Source: Inonotus obliquus (taxonomy: Eukaryota; Basidiomycota; Agaricomycetes; Hymenochaetales; Hymenochaetaceae). From it: 64,000 bases of DNA. Shown piece after piece: positions 56,784-64,000 of the stretch (the first letter of the stretch is position 1; each line of letters begins with the position of its first letter). Both the position numbers and the translations under genes were made by a program. The stretch is taken from contig JAJHTX010000001.1 in assembly GCA_032164295.1 (NCBI GenBank), positions 3,100,001 through 3,164,000 of the forward strand. The letters are read 5' to 3'. The notes beneath the pieces were generated by a model, which searched no databases, had not been told where the DNA came from, and saw nothing but the letters and a program-made list of their open reading frames with translations.

Positions 56784-58072
56784 GTTAACATCCGTTGCTC
56801 TTTCTCTTTAACCACCATCATCGCCTGTAGCATGGGTTGGGCCTCTCTGTGTGAGTGCGCTGTCCTGCGTGGACGTGGTGGGACGGCTCCGCTTCGCTGC
56901 CTTATGAGCAGTGGGCGTCGTAAACCCAGTCTCCTTCATAGGACCTGGTCGACTGCAGTGGGAGACAGGCTGTTGTCCCTGTTCTCCGCGACTGTTCGCC
57001 TCTTACTCTCTGATGGAAACTATGCTGGCGACCGTCCAGTTCGTCAAAACCGGCAGGGCTATAGCCTTCCCTTAGACTAAGGATCCCCGTTCGTCCACGA
57101 TACGGCTTACTTGCGCCTCGGCGCACTACGACTCGAAGCGCATCGGTGCATATCCTAGGGCGGGGTCGTCACCCCCTGCTCAGTTCCCTTTTCTATGGCG
57201 GTCATTCATTGGCTGTCGACGACTCTCTCACGTCCGTCTTCTCGGGCTCCGGTTTCGTCCTTTACGCTCACACGGTCGGTTTACCGGTCCGGAGCTTATC
57301 TTATACCCGAAGTTTGCGACACTCCGAAACGACGATCGCACGGCCTTCCACATAGGGTAGCGGGGTTTAGGGGTGATGCCCTGAATTCTCGTTCACGATC
57401 CTTAGGGCGCTAGGCGGCGCCTCGATTACGGGTTGGCCCGAATGTCTCCCGAAGCTGAACAATTTACTCCTGCCCACGGGTGGGACGAGTTCAAGGGGTC
57501 TCGTACGTTATACGCGGGTTTCACGCCGGTAACCAGGCCGGATGCTACCGGATGTAGCGACCCAGGACATCACGCCGGTAATAAGGCCGGATGCTGCCGG
57601 ATGCAGCTGCTCCCTCAAACGTGGCGTACGGGGTCTGTCAGCGGGGAGGTAGTGGGGAAGTGAGGATGCAGTATCAAAAGTAGGGGCGGTGCACTCTTCT
57701 TTGGGTCTGGAAGTTTACGTCGGCGCGGGTCTTTGTCAGGCATCTCCTGCTGAGCCTCACGTCCGATACTTTGCCTTTGATATGGTCGGCCCTGTGAGTT
57801 TTCCCATCGGGATGGGTTTTTCGAGCGGGTGTCCGACTAGTTAGTCGCGCGGGGTTTTTCTTATTTTTTCCTTTTCCCCGCAGCTGTATGTTTTGAAGAA
57901 CTGAGTCGAGGGGACTGTACCCGTTTCTCTTGTTTGGAATGTGGGAGGTTTTCGGACTGTACCCGTTTTTTAGACTTGGGATGTGGGAGGTTTCTTTTGC
58001 TTTTTTCATTTAGTTTTACCCGAGTTGTTTGTAACATGGTCACAAGCCATTATTATCAAATAACACTATATT
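56784..58072 (+). mobile_element. E9: 1.3-kb non-autonomous partner element
   Basis: Fifth short unit. Near 57795-57850 it carries a different sequence (ttttcccatcgggatgggtt) from the other four, and its tail reads tcaaataacactatatt instead of tcaaatgaaattatatt. The duplicated hairpins are kept at about 57520-57605. One of the alternative frames open in other copies has a stop (TGA at 56906) here. Confidence 0.83.
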
Positions 58073-59052
58073 GTTAACATCCGTTGCTCTTTCTCTTATA
58101 CCGCCATGTCTGATAATGGCGAGTCCCGTAGCTTACGATCAGTGACTAGGGGAGGAGTGAAGCGTATTCAGGCAGTATTGTCTAGCAAAGGGGCTCCCCC
58201 TGCGCCACCTAAACCAGCCATCGGCCATGTCTCCCAGTCAGTGGGGGCACCGTCTTTCGTCCCGGACCCTGCTTTGATAAGGTCCCAGATGTCCCAGAAA
58301 TCCTTAGAGGACCTGCGGGCACGAACAGCTGACTCCGGGTGGGACGTCCCCACCGGTCACAGCGTCGACACGGCAGTGGCAGACGCGCTCAACGAACAGG
58401 ACGCCCTGGCCAAACGCCTGGGGAAACGCAAGGCATCGGGGGAGGCTCCAGCGAGGGAGGCCCCTGAGCCTGGGAAGAAATCGTTGGACGAGCAGATGGA
58501 GGTGGAGAGCGTATACGACGCACAGACCGCCTACAGCAGAACCTACGCGTTTGTGGGAGAATGTATGGACCGGATGGAAGCGGAACTCCGGACGCCGGAC
58601 CCGGTCGATGAATCGCCTGGATCACAGCCTGGCTCGTCAGCGCATAACTACGAGCAGATGGGGTATACCTTGGGAAAGGTCACGGCCATCATTTTCTCGG
58701 CCATCTCCCAGTCGCGGGAGGACGGCCCGTTTGCACAGAATGACGTCATGGACCGGTTCATGTGGGGATTTTCCGGTGGTTACATGAAAGAATCCCTTTG
58801 GCCGGGTGGTTTCGAGGATGGCCTGCGTCATCTGGCCAACGACTGTGCTCTTACGCCGGCCGTTTACCCGACGCATGGGAAGGACGTTGACCCGCAGATG
58901 TATGCGATCTTGGACCGTCTCAAGCTTATGAGTGAGGAGCAGATGGCGGCTGGTCGACAGGCACGGGAGGCGGCGGATGAGACGAGGAAGCAGCTTGCTG
59001 TGTTGGGTGAGAGGCTGAAGAAGGTTGAGCAGGGACGTTTGCCGGGTCCCGT
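58073..59052 (+). mobile_element. E10: 5' part of a LINE, interrupted by an LTR retrotransposon
   Basis: Start motif and leader, then ORF1 from 58106. The copy is cut at 59052 by the 5' LTR; its remainder would lie beyond the right edge of the window. Confidence 0.88.
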
Positions 59053-59149
59053 TGTCAGGCCAGGATATTGCCTGGACATAAACAATCGTAATATTGGCAC
59101 GCTTTACACTATCGGAAGCAAGAACATAGTAGGACATCAGAAAGGATAA
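58106..59149 (+). pseudogene. E10 ORF1: diverged gag-like protein cut by LTR insertion
   Basis: About 316 codons of LINE ORF1, then ~31 codons of LTR sequence to a stop at 59149. The stretch around residues 50-75 (MSQKSLEDLRARTADSGWDV) is shorter than in E5/E6/E8 and very different from them. From about 58890 to 59052 the DNA is again nearly identical to E5, so the copy is mosaic. Confidence 0.87.
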
Positions 59150-60884
59150 ACAAGAAATATCGGACGTCGCAGTAACTCGTAATTCTGCACACAAGTTAGC
59201 AAATCGAAAGCCGATGGAAAGTGCCAAGCTTACTATCAAGCGTTGAGCACAACTCGTCTAGTAACAAGCACCGGTACCCACTCGACCCACTCCTCCTCGA
59301 TCATGATAGTCGTCTCCACAAATACTCTTCGTGCTATTAAGCATAAAGATCGCAAAGTGTCGAGAAAGTAACTCACTGAATCGGGTTAGAGGAAGCGCGA
59401 CGATACACAAAAGTCAGCCTGAGAAGTTCAGAAGCGTGGCAGAGCAGATGGTGAAGTCGTGCACGAAGTCGTGAAGGTGGCATTAGAACAAAGAATTGCA
59501 GAAAAGGAACTCGAGCGGCGATAGATAAACAAACCATTCTTTATATGGTCACGCTCTAGAAGCAGAAATGAAGGTTCAAGAACCACCGGTTGCACCATTC
59601 ATTTGGTCTTATCTGAGAAGCCATCCGATACATCGCTCTGGAAAAACCAAAGACCACAGTCCAGATACCAAAAACCAAATAAGCCCAAACTAGGTCATCG
59701 ATTATCTCATCCATCAAGTAATCGATTATATCATCCATTAGGTCATTCATCAAGTCATCGATTAGATCATCCATCAAGTAATCGATTATATCATCCATTA
59801 GGTCATTCATCAAGTCATCGATTAGATCATCGATCAGATCATCACCTTGAACCATATTCTGGACTCATCAATTGATTCATTGATGGCACATCATTCATCA
59901 AGTAACTCATTGATGCGCATCATTCATCAAATAACTCATTGATGCACAGCATCTATCAAGTAATTCATTGATGCACAGCATTCATCAAATCATGCATTGA
60001 TGCACATCACTCATCAATTAATTCATTGATGCGCATCATTCATCAAATAACTCATTGATACATTGATACATATCACTTGATTTGGAGTATTTGATGCATA
60101 GCTTTGGAAGGAGATATCAAATTTTGATGATGTGGTTGATGCAGATCTATTTTTAGCTTATGCTGTGGATTATGTAAATTGGTCTTGGAATTAGTATTTA
60201 AGGACCAGCATGTAGCCCCCCAGAGGAGCATAGAATTAACTCCCCATAGAATTAACTCCCCATAGAATTAACTCCCCATAGAATTAACTCCCCATAGAAT
60301 TAACTCCCCATAGAATTAACTCCCCATAGAATAACTCACCAGAGTTCTCCCCCAGAACAAGACAAGCTCACATCACTCTGTGACCTCTTGTCACACCATT
60401 TGCAAGTCAAGTCAAGGTTTCGTCGCATACAGTTGACCACAGCTTAAGACTGGGTAACTGCATTGCTCAAGGACTAGTTTGGTACTAGTCAAAGGTATTG
60501 TATCGCCTCTGTTCCAATTGGACATTGGTGATAAACTCCCTCTCAAAGTCGATATCTAATAACTCGAGACTTCGAGTGTGTGTGTCCCTCTAGACATTGA
60601 CATCTATTCTGCATAGCTTGTCATTGCCTACCTCGGTGTGGACAATTTAATTGCTCCTCACCCACGGTGACCTATCACTCACTTTCAAGAGAATTGGATA
60701 AAGACTCATCTCTCACTCACTCTACATCTCTACTTGAACTCGAATCCCTCAACCCTCCAACTACAACAAGTTGCCCATAGCTTCAACGAACAACTGGGAA
60801 GACTACCCGCCTAGATAATTAGACCGGTTGACTCAGTGGGAGTGTACTTGGTTATTTAACAGCCAATACCATCCCAGCACGACA
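59053..60884 (+). repeat. 5' LTR (1832 bp)
   Basis: Starts TGTCAGGCC and ends GCACGACA (TG...CA). It is homologous along its whole length to the inverted solo LTR at 43719-45386. It contains a 60-bp tandem duplication (59701-59820), the 29-bp dyad repeats (about 59868-60070) and about seven 16-bp copies of tccccatagaattaac (60229-60335; about two in the solo LTR). Confidence 0.93.
59701..59840. repeat. 60-bp tandem duplication in the 5' LTR
   Basis: 59701-59760 and 59761-59820 are identical except for a few bases at the start of the first copy (attatctcat versus attagatcat), followed by a partial third copy. The solo LTR has a single copy. Long Asp/Ile-rich and His/Ser-rich frames here are by-products of the repeat. 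Confidence 0.9.
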
Positions 60885-61009
60885 AAACTTGGTGACCACC
60901 GCAGGGCAGCTATTCGATAGTTGTGGTTGTAACCATATCAAGTTTTACCATCATCGCTCATCGATCAGAGCAAAGAAGAATTTTTCGCTAAGTCATTTGC
61001 ATTGTTATC
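60885..61009 (+). other. leader with candidate primer-binding site
   Basis: Directly after the LTR comes aaacttggtgaccaccgcag. The part beginning TGGTGACCACC could pair with a tRNA 3' end (…GGTGGTCACCA), in the usual place for a minus-strand primer-binding site. The tRNA cannot be named from this window. Confidence 0.5.
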
Positions 61010-64000
61010 ATGACCACTGACAGTGCTACACAGACTACCAATCATGAGGAAGAAGTTCCCTCGACCAATCAGACATCGTTATCGGTTCTAGATATGCCAT
61101 ACTCGACCTCGAAGAATGCTCCCAAGACATTCACGGGACATTTCTCAGAAGTCAAGGCCTTTCTAGATTATTATGAACAATTGTGTTCTAAGTACAATGT
61201 CACGCTTGACACAGACAAGTGCAAGACCATCACTCGATACTGCTCGAGGCAGGTAATCCAGGTGATCGAAGGTCTTAATGATTTCGCTATACCCAATTGG
61301 AAGAATCTCAAGACTCAACTGCTGAGGCTGTTCGATGCCCAGCTCAATGAGAAGAGATATACAAAGATGGATCTCAAGAGATTCATGTACGCTAATCGAG
61401 ACTCGAGAGTCAAGAGCTGGAAACAATTCACGCAGTATTCCAGAGAGTTTACCAAGATAGGAGGATGGCTATTCGCTCACAAGAAAATAACCAAGGAGGA
61501 ACAGGCTACCTATTTTTGGAATGGACTTGATGACTACACTCGAGCACACCTAGAGAATCGACTCTTACTAAAGGATCCAGACCATGACATGGCTGAACCT
61601 TTCGATTTGGAGCAGATATGGAATGCTGCAGAGTCAATGTTGAATGCAGACAGGTTCGACATGATTGATGGGGAGGAAAAGAAGGAAACTACAAACCCAT
61701 TCAGAGATGAACCTGAAGATGACCTCGGAAGTAATGAGAAGGAAGATGAGGATGAGGTCAAGATCGTATCCGATAGGATAAGGGAAACTCAGTCTCCAAA
61801 GATCGGCAAGACTGATTCGAAGTTGAGAAGAGCTCAGGATAGGGTGAAGAAGACAGAACCTGATGAGGTAGAGAAGCTGATCGAACAAATGTCGAAGCTC
61901 TCCATATCAGATCCGAAGTATGGTCTTTTGTACTACAAGGCAGTCAAACTCGACCCTTTAGTTGCACAAGCCATTCGTTCTCCAGATCTTAGGTCCAATA
62001 ATCGTGTCGAGACTCAGCCAGATCAAGAGAAGAATAAACCTCGAGGTGGAAACATCGAGAGAGCTCCCTATCGTAATTGTTTTGGATGTGGACAAATGGG
62101 ACATGGACTTCGAACATGTTCAGAGGTGAAGAACATTGTTTCCCAAGGAATTGCCAAGTTTGATAACTCAGGGAAACTTTGCATGGGAAATGGAGAAGTG
62201 ATCAGGCGAGCATTTGGAGAATCATTAGTCCAAGCTGCTAAACGCCAACACTCAGCAGAAAGCAAGGTCAACTTTATCACATGTCAATCCTCATCGGAAA
62301 CTAGCGAGACATTATATGCGCACCCAGAAGAAGATGAGATTGGATATCCGATAACTCGTTCTCAGAAGACAACCAATCACAAGCGCAAGGATGTAATGGA
62401 AAGACCCATTCAGTCAAGACCATCAAGGAGAGCAGAACCAGAAGTTGTCATCAATCGTATACCTCGAAAGTCGCAAGCAGAGACAATCAGTCCACCAGCC
62501 AAGACTCAGCCAAGTGTCAAAGATATCACTATGACTAATGAGCAGTTGGTACAGAAGATTGACCCAAGGAATAGTTCGAGAGTATCAACTAGCAAAGAAG
62601 AACCTACAGGAGACAAGTCGCAAACAGCACATCGTACACCACGCCAGTCGGAGATGTCAGCCAGTGTTAATCTTCAGACAGTCGCTGACAAAATCCTTTC
62701 CCAGGATCAACTTATCTCAACTCGAGATCTTCTTGGAGCTTCTCCCGGATTAGCCCGGATCATCGCTGATAAGCTTCAGTACAAGACCATCAAACCCGCT
62801 CCAGAAATGATAATGAGAGCCAATATTGTTGAAGAAGATTCAGAGGATAATTCAGAAGCATTCTGGACTCAACCAGTGATTGCCAAGACTCATGGCAGAC
62901 TTATCCGATTAACAGTCAATTGCGGAGGACATGACATCAATGCTATTCTCGATACTGGATCGCAAATGAACATCTGTCATAGTCGATTCGCACAGCTCAT
63001 CCAAAGACCCATTGACAAAACTCAGAAAATGAATATGAACGATGCTAATGGAGGACAAGGAATGTTAGAAGGATTACTCACAGGAGTTCGACTTGACATT
63101 GGAAGCATCATTACCATAGGCAACATCTATGTTGGAAGCCAAGTTCCATTCGACTTACTGCTTGGAAGACCATGGCAGAGAGGAAACCTTATCTCCATCG
63201 ATGAACGGCCTAATGGCACTTATCTCCAATTCAAGGACCCTGAAGATCCAACTCGATCGAAGACTAGATATGAGATGCTAGTAACTCCTGATGGAAGCAA
63301 TGAGTCATGGGACTATGATCCATCAACATGGTTTGCTGCTCAACCTGATATCGATGATCAGGATGATTACCAAGCTCTATTTGAGAAGTTCACTCAGACA
63401 AGAGAGAAGGCATTGGAAGAAGTTCGAAATGAAGAAGGGACTGCATATACCGCATTTTCAGTTCCACCCTCATCAACTCAATGTATTGTCAAGGAATGGG
63501 AAATCGAAACAGGAGAAAAATCAGTGCCAAGGAATTTGACATTGATAGAGGATGAAGAAGACAGAGAAGAAAAAGAAGCTCGAAGTGACTCAGAATTACC
63601 TAATATCAGGATCTATCGAAAGCGAATGAGAGGCTCAGAAGAAACAGACAGCCTAGAGTCACTCACGGCTCCAAAGAAACCAAAGTTCAGTCAAGAGTCG
63701 GATTATGAGAGTGATCAACGTGATCCTCAGACCATGAGGATGAAGCCAGACCAGCCATCACAAAGTGTGCATGAGCATGGAATGACTAAGAAGGAAGAAT
63801 TACGAGATTCAGATGATGAAATATTAAGTATATTGAGTGTCGGAAGTGAAGGATACTCAAAACACCATCATTATGGACAAGAAGCTAGCACGTCACAGCC
63901 ATTCCCAACACTAATGATGTCGAAGAAGGACATCATAGTTAGGAATGATGAAGAAGAACTCTATTCCTCCAAGGAAATGGAGTCGGATCACTATGAAAAC
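61010..64000 (+). CDS. gag-protease polyprotein of the LTR retrotransposon, partial
   Basis: Open for 997 codons from the ATG at 61010 to the window end with no stop. Residues ~45-200 form a helical gag/capsid-like region (TFTGHFSEVKAFLDYYEQLC, WKQFTQYSREFTKIGGWLFA, YFWNGLDDYTRAHLENRLLL). A CCHC knuckle CFGCGQMGHGLRTC follows at about residue 357. After a Lys/Glu/Ser-rich linker a retropepsin-like domain begins: INAILDTGSQMNI with the catalytic DTG, and VPFDLLLGRPW, the typical flap-to-end motif. The stretch after the protease is acidic and disordered. A separate or fused pol frame should follow outside the window. The protein packages and matures the element RNA. Confidence 0.9.
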   Translation, partial: MTTDSATQTTNHEEEVPSTNQTSLSVLDMPYSTSKNAPKTFTGHFSEVKAFLDYYEQLCSKYNVTLDTDKCKTITRYCSRQVIQVIEGLNDFAIPNWKNLKTQLLRLFDAQLNEKRYTKMDLKRFMYANRDSRVKSWKQFTQYSREFTKIGGWLFAHKKITKEEQATYFWNGLDDYTRAHLENRLLLKDPDHDMAEPFDLEQIWNAAESMLNADRFDMIDGEEKKETTNPFRDEPEDDLGSNEKEDEDEVKIVSDRIRETQSPKIGKTDSKLRRAQDRVKKTEPDEVEKLIEQMSKLSISDPKYGLLYYKAVKLDPLVAQAIRSPDLRSNNRVETQPDQEKNKPRGGNIERAPYRNCFGCGQMGHGLRTCSEVKNIVSQGIAKFDNSGKLCMGNGEVIRRAFGESLVQAAKRQHSAESKVNFITCQSSSETSETLYAHPEEDEIGYPITRSQKTTNHKRKDVMERPIQSRPSRRAEPEVVINRIPRKSQAETISPPAKTQPSVKDITMTNEQLVQKIDPRNSSRVSTSKEEPTGDKSQTAHRTPRQSEMSASVNLQTVADKILSQDQLISTRDLLGASPGLARIIADKLQYKTIKPAPEMIMRANIVEEDSEDNSEAFWTQPVIAKTHGRLIRLTVNCGGHDINAILDTGSQMNICHSRFAQLIQRPIDKTQKMNMNDANGGQGMLEGLLTGVRLDIGSIITIGNIYVGSQVPFDLLLGRPWQRGNLISIDERPNGTYLQFKDPEDPTRSKTRYEMLVTPDGSNESWDYDPSTWFAAQPDIDDQDDYQALFEKFTQTREKALEEVRNEEGTAYTAFSVPPSSTQCIVKEWEIETGEKSVPRNLTLIEDEEDREEKEARSDSELPNIRIYRKRMRGSEETDSLESLTAPKKPKFSQESDYESDQRDPQTMRMKPDQPSQSVHEHGMTKKEELRDSDDEILSILSVGSEGYSKHHHYGQEASTSQPFPTLMMSKKDIIVRNDEEELYSSKEMESDHYEN

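Larger units (their letters stand above)
30853..59052 (+). repeat. head-to-tail array of ten non-LTR retrotransposon units (E1-E10)
   Basis: The motif gttaacatccgttgctc recurs at 30853, 32171, 33484, 34059, 35336, 41501, 49339, 50655, 56784 and 58073. Each occurrence marks the start of a unit, and the preceding bases are the 3' tail of the previous unit (tcacaagccatt, then an AT-rich stretch such as tcaaatgaaattatatt). Order: short, short, truncated LINE, short, LINE, LINE (with solo LTR), short, LINE, short, LINE (cut by an LTR element). All units share one orientation. LINE units are 6165, about 6166 (net of insertion) and 6129 bp; short units are 1277-1318 bp. Confidence 0.92.
59053..64000 (+). 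mobile_element. LTR retrotransposon, 5' part (probably Ty3/Gypsy type)
   Basis: 5' LTR 59053-60884, leader 60885-61009 and a gag-protease frame open from 61010 to the window end. The insertion lies inside ORF1 of E10. The reverse transcriptase, integrase and 3' LTR are not visible, so the superfamily is inferred only from the 4-bp duplication of the related solo LTR and the gag-protease layout. Confidence 0.88.

Noticed and set aside
30853..59052. Telomeric or subtelomeric retrotransposon array
   Set aside because: No telomere-type repeats occur at the junctions, and the array is flanked directly by the housekeeping gene URB2. The right side is not visible, so this is not fully excluded.
59556..59875. 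Frames rich in Asp/Ile (minus) and His/Ser/Arg (plus) inside the 5' LTR
   Set aside because: They are translations of the 60-bp tandem repeat and have no counterpart of the same length in the solo LTR.

Overview
The window is nuclear DNA of a filamentous basidiomycete, most likely an agaricomycete. Nearly every host gene carries many very short introns (about 43-70 nt) with GT donors, and genes are packed tightly, often in divergent pairs. The proteins are recognisable eukaryotic housekeeping families. All exon joins given here were proposed by eye; for every complete gene they give an intact frame with a total length divisible by three.

Positions 1-30734 are a gene-rich host block: a partial Vps38/UVRAG/Atg14-type gene (-), an acidic lineage-type protein (+), a SprT-like metalloprotease (+), an intron-containing tRNA-Lys(CTT), a cytochrome P450 (-), an acetyl-CoA transporter of the SLC33 type (+), a short protein I cannot name (+), a mercaptopyruvate/thiosulfate sulfurtransferase (-), a small zinc-finger protein (+), Tim10 (-), Utp4 (+), an Mpv17/PMP22 protein (+) and Urb2 (-). 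UTP4 and URB2 both serve ribosome biogenesis, Tim10 serves mitochondrial import and Mpv17 family members sit in organelle membranes.

Positions 30853-59052 are a head-to-tail array of ten non-LTR retrotransposon units, all on the + strand, starting about 120 bp upstream of the URB2 start codon. Four units are about 6.1 kb LINEs (E5, E6, E8, E10) with a zinc-knuckle ORF1 and an endonuclease/reverse-transcriptase ORF2. Five are about 1.3 kb non-coding partners (E1, E2, E4, E7, E9) that share the LINE's ends. One is a deeply 5'-truncated LINE (E3). Every unit begins with the same motif, gttaacatccgttgctc, preceded by an AT-rich tail. The simplest reading is a site-specific LINE plus a short non-autonomous partner that repeatedly inserted at one target and regenerated it each time. 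This is the most interesting system in the window.

Positions 59053-64000 hold the 5' LTR and a long gag-protease frame of an LTR retrotransposon that cut E10 in ORF1 and runs off the right edge. A solo LTR of the same family, in the opposite orientation and flanked by a GCGT duplication, interrupts ORF1 of E6.
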